DNA of 64,000 bases from Merluccius polli (GCA_030340625.1 JAOPHQ010005743.1:1-64000); one strand, 5' to 3'; positions 37,808-48,889 are shown, numbered from the stretch's first letter. Program-made: numbers and translations. The notes: generated by a model from the sequence alone, not told the origin.

Positions 37808-38777
37808 CAGTGGCGGTTCTAGACCAAAATCACCAGGGGGGCCGAGGTGGGGCCAGTGTGTTTTTAAGGGGGGCACATTTATAACCATATACTTTATTTA
37901 TAACCATATAAAATGGATTCATCTGTAGTACTGATTTCCACTAGCATCTTGCATAGAAAGAAAGTTAGAGAAAGTTAGACCGTAAATTTCACTGTCACGA
38001 ATGTCCATGCCTTATACAGTATACAGTCATTGGTCCATGCTGAGAAATTTAAAGTGACAGACATCCAATTAGACCTAGTCCTACAAGCACAATAACATTG
38101 CAGGAGCATATTTGTTTAAACAGATTCACAACGAAATTGTTTAGTTTGGTGGATTCCTATTGTCCATGCAATACCATACATTTTAAAGAGCGATACTATA
38201 TTTTTCAGTTTCAAACACCATTGAAACAAAGGTTTTTTGTATTTGTGCAAACGCTTGTTTGAAGAAAACCTGAGGTTGTTCATGTTGTTTTGTAAAAGGA
38301 TATTCCATTAAATATGAAGGTTTTCTAATGTACATGTACTTATTTGCACGGAAACAAAGGGAAAAAACACTGTTTTTGTTCATTTGTTATTATTTATAGG
38401 TAACTATGTTAATAAATGTTATGATTGTACAATGCCACTATCCATTAACACGTCACACGGGGGGGGGGGGGGTGCGCGCAATATTAACCCACCCCGTAGC
38501 TCCGCGGTGGGTTACGTTCGCGGGGTGGGGGGGGGGGGGGGGGTGCGCGCGATATTAACCCACCCCGCAAACGTATCCCACCGCGGACCTACGACCGACG
38601 GGTCCGTTCTATTTGACAGGGGCTAGTCGAGGGTATCGTTCTTCAAACGAGCGCATGTCGCGGTAAGAAATTAATCGTTTAACTCATTGGCTGATCGGTG
38701 CAGGGGCCGTAACAGGGGCCAAGAGCAATTTCACAGGGGCACCGGCCCACCCTGGCCCCCGTCTAGAACCGCCAATG
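37808..38777. mobile_element. hAT MITE, 970 bp, with GC-rich cassette
   Basis: Ends CAGTGGCGGTTCTAGAC and GTCTAGAACCGCCAATG (one change), 8-bp duplication GGGGCAAG at 37800-37807 and 38778-38785. A G-run/GC-rich tandem cassette at 38461-38600 carries the same GGTCCGCGGTGGGTTACG-type sequence found in other TE families of this window. It begins 55 bp after exon 15. Confidence 0.92.
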
Positions 38778-39640
38778 GGGGCAAGGTCACCCATGCTCTC
38801 AGTCACACAATCTCAAAGAGGTATATATTCACTACATTACATACACAACATGCAAACGTCGAAACACTGCATTAAAACCTTGATGTGGGTGTCAACACAG
38901 TAGAATAGTATTACTAACTGCAGTGCTGGAGCTTCAAGAAGATGCATTTAATGGAGTTATATGCCTTCCCATGTAATCATTTTTCACATTAGAGATGGAT
39001 ATTACTCCTAAATTTAAAAAAAAAAAAGGTGCAAAAACAGTCTGACAAAGACATTGAATAATACTAGCTAAACACTTTGAGATCATTACCAATGGTATAA
39101 CATGGATGTGCAATATATTCCAGGTTTTATTTTTCTGATGTGTACTTTATTTTTATATTTTTTATATTGTACTAATGTTATTTGCAATTTGCAACTTGCG
39201 CTTGTGTCAGGATTCCCACAATCTGCTACAGTGTGACATTTTGCTACACTACCCAGAATTACTTTTAAATGTCAATTATAAACTTGCCAGTGAGGGACTG
39301 ATCTAATAAGATATGGTTCCTATATGCAGTATTGATTTATACATGCATACAAGGAATGGCTTCCCGACTGACTCGGTCTACGAAACTCCGCTAAAAATCT
39401 CTCTAGTGGCTCCACGCTGCTGGAACACTCATCTATCAGTTCACAAGTTCAGAGTAAATCAGGTTCATCCTATAACGTCCATGCTAGTATAGAGCCGGTA
39501 TGCTAGTATGTGCCCACGAAGCAAAAGTGCATTCTGGTTGTATGAGGCTGATGACATGAAAATGATCTCTGTATCCTCTTACTAAATGACCGATTTATGA
39601 CCGCGGTCTATTGGAATGCTACACAGCAAAATAAGACCTT

Positions 39641-41233
39641 GGGCCCTATCTTGCCGGTCTGAAACGCAAGTATCAAACGCAAAGCGCAAGTGGCTTTGTG
39701 GGCGGATCTTGGGCGCTGTTGCTATTATGCCGGCGGGATAAATGACGCTTGCGCCCAGCGCAAATCTAAAATGGGTTGGTCTGAAGTAGCTACATTAGTC
39801 ATAGGTGTGGTTTGGGCGTAACGTGCAATAAACCAATCAGAGCGTCGGCTCACATTCCCTTTAAAAGCAGGCGCGCTTGTTCCATGGCGAGCACATCGCA
39901 CATTGCCACTACTGGACCCAGACGTGTCCAATCCCGCCGTAGCGCGCGCATGCCCTTCAGAGGGAAAAATAATTAGTTCTTCTGCTTAAATCTTTTCAGC
40001 TTTTCATTTTACGTTGACAAAATGTAAATAAAGAAATGTCACAAAGACATACTTTCCGATGTTTTGGCCTCACTCTCACTGAATCACGAGGTTATGAATG
40101 CATGGTGATATATTTGCAATGTAGTCTAACATTAGACCGAGATTACTGTGCTTATAGACAGTGCTTGAAAAATAAGTGCCGGTACTGCGTACGACGGGGG
40201 CGATTGTCGGAGGGGGGATCATAACCGATCATAACCCACCCCGGACCTACGACCGACGAGGGGGTGGGGGGGCAGCCTGTGACAAGTGCTGGTACGCAAG
40301 AAAAAGTGCCGTTACGCTAAAGGGTAAAATGTAGAAGTGCCGGTACTGCGTACCGGTGCGTACCGGCCCACTTCAAGCACTGCTTATAGATGATGCAGCT
40401 CTTCTGTCAAATAAGCTGAAGCGCATTTTCAGTATGCCGAATGTTCTTTCAGTTACACTGCTTCGTTTTTCTGTGTTTTCGATTATAAAACATTTCACGC
40501 GCTGTTGCTGGCATAATAAAAGGTGTCATCCTGGTGTCCTTATATATGTGTCTTGCGACTATTGGTCAAACAGGTTAATTTGATCCGTCATTACTATTAG
40601 CCTGAATATTTTGGGTAACTGTGTACGCTAGATTTATGCCTATTTTTTCACATATATGGTAATATTTTTGCTTGTATGTATGGTTTGCAAAAATGGGAAC
40701 TGCTTCCTTGTAGATGAGAGAAGCAAAGTGTATGCACGTTGTACACACACTACATTATGGCCAGGGACGGGCTGGCCATCGGGGGTTCGGGAGATTTCCC
40801 CAACGGCCGGACGATTTCAGGCCGAGCCGGCAGGCCGTAATTATTATTATTTTGTATTTTTTATTTTGTGTATTATTATTTATTCAACAATCCCGCATCC
40901 CCCCCCCCCCCGTCAACAATCGCGCATCCCCCCCTGATTATGGCCAAGCATGCGCCCTTAAAATAGCGTCTGAATAAGCGCCACTGACTTTAGACTCGGT
41001 TTTTCCTGGTCTGTGGCGCAATTGTTTTCTGAAACTGCAGAATAGCACCAGGGAACGTTTGCGCCGGGACACACCTCCTGTTTTCGCTGAACCGCCCCCG
41101 GAGCGCAAGTTCATTCCTCAAGTGAAGGACTTGCGCCGGTTGAGGGAAAATTCCAATGTGCGTCGGGTGCAAAATAGGAATTATACAAGCGCCAGTGTAC
41201 AAAGTCAATTGCGCTGAGTGCAAGATAGGGCCC
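39641..41233 (-). mobile_element. PIF/Harbinger-derived element, copy 2 (inverted relative to copy 1)
   Basis: Same family as 31550-33135 but in opposite orientation: GGGCCCTATCTTGC at the left, GCAAGATAGGGCCC at the right, 3-bp duplication CTT (39638-39640 and 41234-41236). 1593 bp in hk2 intron 15. It contains the same nested MITE at the same internal position (40159-40382), so that MITE entered before the family spread. Confidence 0.88.
40159..40382. mobile_element. 224-bp hAT MITE nested in Harbinger copy 2
   Basis: Perfect 8-bp duplication CTTATAGA at 40151-40158 and 40383-40390. Ends CAGTGCTTGAA and CACTTCAAGCACTG. Orthologous in position to the MITE in copy 1. Confidence 0.9.
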
Positions 41234-42107
41234 CTTGAGTGCATTGTACTTCCCCAACGCTTACACGTTTTAGTCTGGAGCTTTTCTACAAGGGCTTTGT
41301 TTATTTGTTGTCAGGAGTAATCGAAGTCTGCTAGGTGATGCATTTTTTCCATCTCATGCTGTTTGCAAATGAAAGGAAATCCATTCCCAATCCCCTCGGA
41401 TCAATGGTGCAACTCAATGACAATGGGTGTACATGATTCCTATAGGGGAACTTTAACATTGTGGGCAGTAACGACAAAGGAAACAAAGGTGAGGGGAGTA
41501 ACCATGGTGGAGAGTTGAGGATTGGCGATGGTTGTAGCCAACCATGGCCAAGGCCAAGTTAATTTGCAAAGCACTATGGTGGGAAGTGGACATGTCCGCA
41601 AAGATGCAAGACAACTAAAGGAATCTACCCACAAAAGGAGTCGGGAGATTGGCATGGCCTCAGTAACAGACTTTGTGGCTACAGTGGTTAGTGGTCTAGT
41701 GGTTTGAATAATGCTGTGTGATTTAGAAACAGGAGAAAAACACCCTAAAAGCCGTTATCAAACCCTGCTAGGCACAGGGGGAAAATGAATGGGGAAAATG
41801 GAGAAACGATATACAAAAACCAAGTGTAACAGAGTTGGAATTGATAGAGGACTTGAAAAAATGAATACTTGAAACAAATTGTAAATAGTACATGAAATAA
41901 ATTGTATATAAACAATACATATAATTCGAATTAGTTGATAATGAACAAGATCAAAGTCATTTTTTACTAACTTTTCAGTAACTTCACTAGTTACACATTT
42001 GAGAAGCCTGAACCAACTTTTAATCAGGTACTCAGACCATCTGGAGTGCAAAGGATTACTGCATTTGGCGTACCCCACAGCAGACTGTTGCATAACACAG
42101 GAGCAGA

Positions 42108-42188
42108 CATGATTAGTGACATACGATTGAGCACTGCATATCAGAACCTGAGACCTCACAAAAAAACTTTTAGGAAAGCGGTGACTAG
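42108..42188 (+). repeat. 81-bp direct repeat, left copy
   Basis: Begins CATGATTAGTGACATACGAT and ends AGCGGTGACTAG. Identical to 42897-42977. Together they bracket the copied segment at 42192-42898. Confidence 0.97.
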
Positions 42189-42191
42189 TAC

Positions 42192-42898
42192 ACGATTATT
42201 GATTAATGACCGATCGCGTACTGCGGTCAAGACAGCCGTCTCTCGGTTTCGCGTGGTCAAGTCAGCCGCTCCAACATTTTCAATATTTCCATAACTGTGA
42301 CATTTTAGCAAAAAGTTCAGCCTCATATATGTTTTCTGACTAAGGTATTTCTTTTAGATAGTTCATGCAATTGTTTCTAAATGTGTGGCTCATCTTTTTG
42401 TCGCAAGCCTTTTCCGAGCGCCGGCTGCATATTGTAGGCATATGTCGGCCTTTTTTCCCCTTTTTTTCAAAACAGTTATACAGTTTAATGCCCACTTTTA
42501 CTGCCTTGTTTGATTATTGTTGGCCGATAAGTAGGCTACTTTTGTGATTGGAATACAGATTTAGTCTTGTTGAATCGTTTCCAAACCTTTAAGAGCGCAT
42601 GTAGGCGCATTGTTCGGCTTTTACGAGCGCCGCATAGGCCTATAACGTATTTATTATTTTAAAACTGTTAAACAGTTATAGGTCTTCAAGTTAACTGTCT
42701 TGTATTATTGTTGGCCTATACATTATTGTATTTTGTATTTTCTACCAACGGAAATCTTAATATAGCCTATAGAAAAATAACGATTGATCGATAATTGATA
42801 GATAATTCTAGCGATGATCGATCAAGGAAATTTCTTAAAATGCCCATCCCTAGTATAAAGTATATTATTGTAATTTATTTACGGAATACAATCAATCA
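42192..42898 (+). repeat. 707-bp segment copied from 44508-45214
   Basis: Matches the 3' 661 bp of the hAT element at 44098-45168 plus 46 bp of that element's unique downstream flank, with about five substitutions. Because it contains non-element flank and lacks the left terminus, it was not moved by transposition. Same orientation as the source; hk2 intron 15. Confidence 0.93.
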
Positions 42899-42977
42899 TG
42901 ATTAGTGACATACGATTGAGCACTGCATATCAGAACCTGAGACCTCACAAAAAAACTTTTAGGAAAGCGGTGACTAG
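42897..42977 (+). repeat. 81-bp direct repeat, right copy
   Basis: Exact copy of 42108-42188, starting where the templated segment ends and overlapping it by two bases of microhomology (CA). Confidence 0.97.
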
Positions 42978-43767
42978 CAGTCATGTGTGTTTTTAACATC
43001 TTACGTAGTAAGTATACCTGAAGTATTGAACCTTCTCTGATTCTGAAATGTGCCCAAGTAATTAACAACACCAAAAAAATATCTACTTCCTCTAAATGGT
43101 TGAATTAATCAACTGTAACAAAACATGTTCAGAACAGAGGACACAAGATAAGATGAGATCATTTGGGGTGGGGGGATAAGGAATTTAGGGAATAAAGTTA
43201 AGAAATTAATCTTGCCATGAAATTAAGTTTCATGGCATTCAGAATTGTCATGAGAACCACATTTCTATTCAATAATGTCCATATGTGAACATTTGGTTTT
43301 TAAATGTGCTTTACGAGCCATGGGTGTCAATTACACTGTATTCAGTTATATTATTTGTGATGCTTTTCTCAGTTTATGCATTATGCAAGCAATTTTGTTG
43401 TAGTACAATGTTTTTATGAAACATGTCAATGTTCTAACCTGTATGTCAATTACATATAATTTTACAATGTATTTATGTAATCTTATGGGCAATTTGAATT
43501 GTATTATTCTTATAGAATAGCATATTCTATAGGCATGGCGTTAGATTGGTTTTCTCTCCTGTAGTGCCAGCAATGAAAGTGGTTAGCTTCCTACATTAGG
43601 ACGCTCATAATAGCCATTCATTAGCTCATGAAAGCCATTCATGAGCTATTGCTACCTACAAACAAAAACTGGGCCTTACATGGGCCGTTGGGCAATGTTG
43701 CCAATAAGGAACAGAGGCCTGTCAGCCACTAGAAATGGAGCACATTATTAAGTTAGTCTCATTTGTA

Positions 43768-43770
<3 letters not shown>

Positions 43771-43836
<66 letters not shown>
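43771..43836. repeat. (TC)n microsatellite forming the exon 16 pyrimidine tract
   Basis: About 33 uninterrupted TC units run directly into the acceptor (tctctcag) of hk2 exon 16. Confidence 0.98.
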
Positions 43837-43838
<2 letters not shown>

Positions 43839-43994
43839 GTACGAGAAGATGATCAGTGGCATGTACCTGGGTGAGATTGTGAGGAACGTGCTACTGGACT
43901 TCACCGCTAAGGGCCTGCTGTTTCGGGGCAAGCTGTCCGAGAGGCTGAAGACACGGGGCATCTTTGAGACCAAGTTCCTGTCGCAGATCGAGAG
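43839..43994 (+). CDS. hk2: hk2 exon 16
   Basis: 156 nt, the family length. Encodes YEKMISGMYLGEIVRNVLLD, LLFRGKLSERLKTRGIFETK and FLSQIE. The acceptor AG terminates a (TC)n microsatellite. Confidence 0.96.
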
Positions 43995-44097
43995 GTGAGC
44001 CTCTTAAGGGCTGGATAAGTGTACATACGTCAACAGTTATACTATTCCAGACCTGCCAACCTCTATGTATTTTATGTAAGTATAGTATAGTATAAAG

Positions 44098-45168
44098 TAG
44101 GGATGGGCATAATTAATCGATGATCGATCATTGATCGTTAAGAAATGTGTCGATCAATTTATATTGTTATCGATCAAAAGGACGTTGTGTTGCATACTGT
44201 GAGTCTTGAAGCGGTGCGGTGATCGCGGCTTTAGTTCCCCGTGTCTGATCGCTGTAATTCGGAGCGTGAATATCGGTTGAATATCTAATATCTTTCTAAC
44301 TTTAAAAAACACTTTAGTATTTTTTAAGACGATAGTCGCACATCCCTCGTAACTACGCCGTGAAGGTGAACCCTCCCGGACTCCGCTATTAACATGAACC
44401 GCTCCGCCGGAGGAGCCGCACATCCACACGCACCGGACACCAGAATACAAACATGTTTTCCATTTGATTGCTTTTAAATAAAGTTGTGTGCAGTTATACG
44501 GTTAAATACGATTATTGATTAATGACCGATCGCGTACTGCGGTCAAGACAGCCGTCTCTCGGTTTCGCGTGGTCAAGTCAGCCGCTCCAACATTTTCAAT
44601 ATTTCCATAACTGTGACATTTTAGCAAAAAGTTCAGCCTCATATATGTTTTCTGACTAAGGTATTTCTTTTAGATAGTTCATGCAATTGTTTCTAAATGT
44701 GTGGCTCATCTTTTTGTCGCGAGCCTTTTCCGAGCGCCGGCTGCATATTGTAGGCATATGTCGGCCTTTTTTCCCCTTTTTTTCAAAACAGTTATACAGT
44801 TTAATGCCCACTTTTACTGCCTTGTTTGATTATTGTTGGCCGATAAGTAGGCTACTTTTGTGATTGGAATACAGATTTAGTCTTGTTGAATCGTTTCCAA
44901 ACCTTTAAGAGCGCATGTAGGCGCATTGTTCGGCTTTTACGAGCGCCGCATAGGCCTATAACGTATTTATTATTTTAAAACTGTTAAACAGTTGTAGGTC
45001 TTCAAGTTAACTGTCTTGTATTATTGTTGGCCTATACATTATTGTATTTTGTATTTTCTACCAACGGAAATTTTAATATAGCCTATAGAAAAATAACGAT
45101 TGATCGATAATTGATCGATAATTCTAGCGATGATCGATCAAGGAAATTTCTTAAAATGCCCATCCCTA
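44098..45168. mobile_element. hAT-type non-autonomous element (TAGGGATGGGC family), copy A
   Basis: Ends TAGGGATGGGCATAATTAAT and AATGCCCATCCCTA, perfect 8-bp duplication GTATAAAG at 44090-44097 and 45169-45176. The subterminal regions are rich in ATCGAT/GATCGAT motifs. 1071 bp, no transposase. In hk2 intron 16; source of the templated copy in intron 15. Confidence 0.92.
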
Positions 45169-45410
45169 GTATAAAGTATATTATTGTAATTTAATTACGG
45201 AATACAATCAATCAATACAAAACAATACCGTACATTTATTCGGTATTTAAACTACATCCCTCGGATTGGACCAGATGGTACGACCTTGTGCTTGTGGTTC
45301 TGTAATCCTCCCCGACCCAATTACTCTCACTCACTCAACATCCACTGATGCGCAGCGGTGCTTCCACCGATGCGTAGCGCTGCATTGCAGATGTATTATG
45401 TATTATTATT

Positions 45411-46776
45411 AGTGTGAATGCTCGAGCATTCACACTCTAGATATCGAAATCTTTATTAGTGTGAATGCTGGAGCATTCACACTCTAGATATCGAAATCTT
45501 TATTATTTTTATTTTTATTCTTCCGACCGTTTTCAAATATCAAAATGTTCATATTTATTACGACATTATGGCTATCTATTCAGATTTTTCATATTCATTC
45601 AACTTTTCAAATTATTCTACTTTTTCCACCTTTATTTTTCCAATACAAATCAATGGCCGTCCGCCCAGCCTCTTATTCTTCACATTCTTTACGTCGTAAC
45701 TAATTCAAATTTCAACCGTTTTCCATCGTTCAAACAATTAAACAAATCTAGAGATTTGTATCTATCTAGCCGTGTTCACGAAATTTCGATAGCTGTTATA
45801 CTTTTTTCTGTATCGCAGTTTTAGTTTCAAATCGTCATATTCTACCATTCGTCCCATTGTAACCGGCGGACCTTCCACTGTTTAAGACGTCGTAACTAAT
45901 TCATTCACTTTTCAACCTTCATTCAAAAAATGTCACTAATCTACAGATTTGTACATACAATAATAACGATATCCAAATGAAATTTCGATAGCATTTATAT
46001 TTATTCAGAATCACAGTTTAAGTTTCGGGTTCTCTTCAGTTGATCTCACAGTTACACATCGATTACACATTGATCTCTGACAGTTACACATCGTAGGCCT
46101 AACTAAATCAATTCTCAATCGTTTACATTCGTTCAAAAAATGTCACAAATCGACAGACTTGTATATCCCATAATATCCAAACGAAATTTCGATAGCATTC
46201 ATATTTATTAAGAGTTTCACAGTTTAACTGATTCCTTTTCAGTTGACTTCACGTTGACGCTCGAGCGAGGGGACGTTCAGCAGTGTTGCCAGATTGGGCT
46301 GCTTTTTGAGGATCAGACAGTGTTGCCAGTTTGAGCTACCTTTTGAGGACATTCAGACAGTGTTGCCAGATAGGGCTACTTTTTGAGGACGTTCAGCAGT
46401 GTTGTTACTACTTCAGTTACTTCTACTTCAGCTATTAGTATTACTAATTCAGCTACTACTACTTTCAGCTACTTCTACTATTTCAGCTTCTACTACTACT
46501 TTCAGATTCTTCTACTATTTCAGCTTCTACTACTACTTTCAGCTTCTTCTACTACTTTCAGATTCTTCTACTATTTCAGCTTCTACTACTACTTTCAGAT
46601 TCTTCTACTATTTCAGCTTCTTCTACTACTTTCAGATTCTTCTACTATTTCAGCTTCTACTACTACTTTCAGCTTCTTCTACTATTTCAGCTTCTACTAC
46701 TACTTTCAGATTCTTCAGATCAATTCATTTTATATTTCTGCTTTGCGCTTATCATTCAGCTTCCAGCATTCACACG
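45411..46776. repeat. Palindrome-headed AT-rich repeat
   Basis: Starts with a 26-bp palindrome AGTGTGAATGCTCGAGCATT..., repeated 47 bp later with one change (45458-45483), and ends with CCAGCATTCACAC (about 46763-46775), an inverted match to the head. It contains tandem arrays: about 3 units of ~55 bp around CAGTGTTGCCAG (46270-46400) and ~36-bp units of CTACTACTTTCAGCTTCTTC type (46400-46720). A TE of a type I cannot name. Confidence 0.5.
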
Positions 46777-46986
46777 TGTTTTCTGCAGGAAATGCATTTT
46801 CTAGTTATCCTGTGATATCATGATTCTCATGTGAGCTTGCAGTTCTCACATGATCTCATGATTCTTGCGTGACCTAGCAGTTCTCGCGTGATCTCACATA
46901 TCCAGCCGCCTCACAGCACTCCGCTTCTCCACTTAAGTGTCCATACAGTCCAGTGGATTTGCTTCTCATTCTTCCAATCGATTAAG

Positions 46987-47066
46987 GCAAGGCAAGGCAA
47001 GGCAGCTTTATTTATATTTATATAGCGCATTTCATACACAATGGCAACTCAATGCGCTTTACATAA
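46987..47066 (-). mobile_element. Short L2-type LINE 3'-tail copy
   Basis: GGCAAGGCAAGGCAGCTTTA followed by the TATAGCGCATTTCATACACA stretch, matching the 3' end of the LINE at 50645 including its (GGCAA)n tail. Severely 5'-truncated; hk2 intron 16. Confidence 0.8.
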
Positions 47067-47398
47067 AAACGTTAAAATCGAATTTATTTGAAGTTGAACA
47101 ACACTTCACTTTCACAATAACACAAGTGTTGTTATGTTTTTCCCATCAACACTCTCTCTTCAATTCTCCTCAAACCATGTGAAATTAAAAAGTTTTATTG
47201 AGATTGAGACACTCAGTGACCTCACTGTGTCAATGTTAACTGCCAACATGGTTCAACCACACAACATAATTTACAACAAAGGAAAACAAACTTTGTGATC
47301 CCGGATTTACTTCTTGAGATGCTATTAATGTATTTTTCTCTCCCTACCGTCGACCCGCCTCCTCCTCTCCGACGCTGCGTTCCCATCGGCGGTAAAAG

Positions 47399-47635
47399 TG
47401 ACAGGCTGGCACTGCGGCAAGTGCGCTCTATTCTGCGGCACCTGGGCCTGACCAGCTCCACGTGTGACGACAGCATCCTAGTGAAGGAGGTGTGCGGCGT
47501 GGTCGGCCGCCGAGCCGCGCAGCTCTGCGGTGCCGGACTGGCCGCCGTGGTGGACAAGGTGCGGCGCAACCGCGGCCTGGAGCACCTGCGCATCACCGTG
47601 GGAGTGGACGGCACGCTGTACAAACTGCACCCACA
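47399..47635 (+). CDS. hk2: hk2 exon 17
   Basis: 237 nt, one codon more than the usual 234 (LTSSTCDDS). Encodes SDRLALRQVRSILRHLGLTS, VCGVVGRRAAQLCGAGLAAV and ITVGVDGTLYKLHP. It ends in phase 2 at donor gtaagg, demanding a further exon starting with the third base of Gln or His and then FA/FS, as in other hexokinases. Confidence 0.95.
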
Positions 47636-47640
47636 GTAAG

Positions 47641-47870
47641 GACCTCCTCCACCACCACCACCAGCATTACTACCACCACTAACACCATCACCACCAGCAT
47701 TACTACCACTACCATCACCACCAGCATTACTACCACCACTAACACCATCACCACCGGCATTTCTATCACCACCAGCATTACTATCACCACCAGCATTCGT
47801 ACCACCATCACCAGCATTACTACCACTACCATCACCACCAGCATTTTACTACCACCAACACCAGTTCAAT
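47641..47870. repeat. ACC/ATC-rich minisatellite after exon 17
   Basis: Degenerate units of ACCACCAGCATTACTACCAC begin about 10 bases after the exon 17 donor and run for 230 bp. Confidence 0.93.
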
Positions 47871-47936
47871 GTTGCCAGGTCGTTACTAAGATCGCCTCTA
47901 TTAACTGGAGTAAATAACGTCTTGTAAGTCTTGCCA

Positions 47937-47972
<36 letters not shown>

Positions 47973-47977
<5 letters not shown>

Positions 47978-48889
47978 GTTACGCTAGACTTTTTCGTTGT
48001 CCGTCATTTTGACTGACAGGGTCATAAAAATCCCGTCATAATCTATTTTTACCGGTCACTTTAATTTTTTAAATGATAATAATGACATGTTCAATAGCAT
48101 TTCATTTTAATTCATTTTTAATTAATATTCAGTGCAAACAAGCTGAACAAATATTCTACACCGTGGATACACACATCAAGCAGAAGAATATGTAAGAATA
48201 TCGGCCGCCAGGCGATTCGCGTATAGTGGGGCTTGACTGTCATCATGCGGATAATTCGCATATAGTGGGGCTTGACGGTGATTCATCACCACAATGCGGG
48301 CAGGAGCTAGTTGATCCACTAGTCAACACGCGGGAGCTAGTTGATCCACTAGTCAACACGTGGAGCTAGTTGATCCACTAGTCAACACGCGGGAGCTAGT
48401 TGATCCACTAGTCAACACGCGGGAGCTAGTTGATCCACTAGTCAACACGCGGGAGCTGTTGATCCACTAGTCAACACGCGGGACCTATTGATCCACTAGT
48501 CAACACGCGGGAGCTAGTTGATCCACTAGTCAACACGCCGCCAGGCGGACGAGTTTTCAAGGCGGCGCGATCGCGGATAATTCGCGTGACGTGGGGCTTC
48601 ACGGTCAACCTTCCTCCTGGTCCGCATGGACATGAATCGCGTGCCCGCTTGCGTGTAATCAAATGTTTCAAGTGAGTTTGTTGTTTCAAATGTTTCAACA
48701 CTCGACTGCCGTGACATTTTTCTTCTTTTCTACTTTTCTTCTTCTACAAGAGCCAGTTAATATGCTCATCGCCACCAAGTGGTCAGGGTGTGAATTGCAA
48801 TCTGTCAAAATGACGGACGGCCCTCAGATTTTTCCGTCACCGTTTTAAAAAAACGGTCAATGACGAAAAATATTCGGTTAACGCGACCC

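Larger units (their letters stand above)
14974..47635 (+). other. hk2: Hexokinase-2 gene locus, 17 of 18 coding exons (3' end outside)
   Basis: Encodes the ~100-kDa tandem hexokinase that phosphorylates glucose to glucose-6-phosphate with ATP, the first step of glycolysis. Mammalian HK2 binds the outer mitochondrial membrane. The 17 exons give 868 complete codons. Each half carries a phosphate-1 loop (residues 79-87 and the C-half LDLGGTNFR), the FTFSFPC motif, a catalytic Asp in NDTVGTMMTC (Asp205 and Asp655), the GTGTNACYMEEM adenosine-site segment and the SEDGSGKGAA motif (N half only in this window). Exon lengths (163, 149, 120, 96, 100, 184 and so on) and phases match the vertebrate gene. 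VEMENQIYAIPENIM and ILLKWTKGFKATGCEGEDVV match HK2 better than HK1 or HKDC1, and figla next door agrees. The last exon (about 48 codons) must lie beyond 64000 or be lost. Confidence 0.93.

Noticed and set aside
42192..42898. Second independent transposition of the TAGGGATGGGC element
   Set aside because: Lacks the left terminus, carries the private flank of copy A, and is flanked by 81-bp rather than 8-bp duplications.
46383..46823. Ser/Phe/Tyr-rich open frames of 138-146 codons
   Set aside because: Translation of a CTACTACTTTCAG-type minisatellite; open in more than one frame.
14974..47635. Assignment of the hexokinase to HK1 or HKDC1
   Set aside because: Several blocks (VEMENQIYAIPENIM, ILLKWTKGFKATGCEGEDVV) match HK2 best, and figla is syntenic with HK2; some C-terminal residues resemble HKDC1, so a full phylogeny would be the final test.
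14974..47635. Two separate tandem hexokinase genes instead of one
   Set aside because: Exon 10 encodes the end of the N-half and the start of the C-half in one uninterrupted 305-nt exon, as in the 100-kDa vertebrate enzymes.
48300..48538. CRISPR-like array of 30-bp repeats
   Set aside because: Units are directly adjacent without spacers; it is a minisatellite inside a hAT element.
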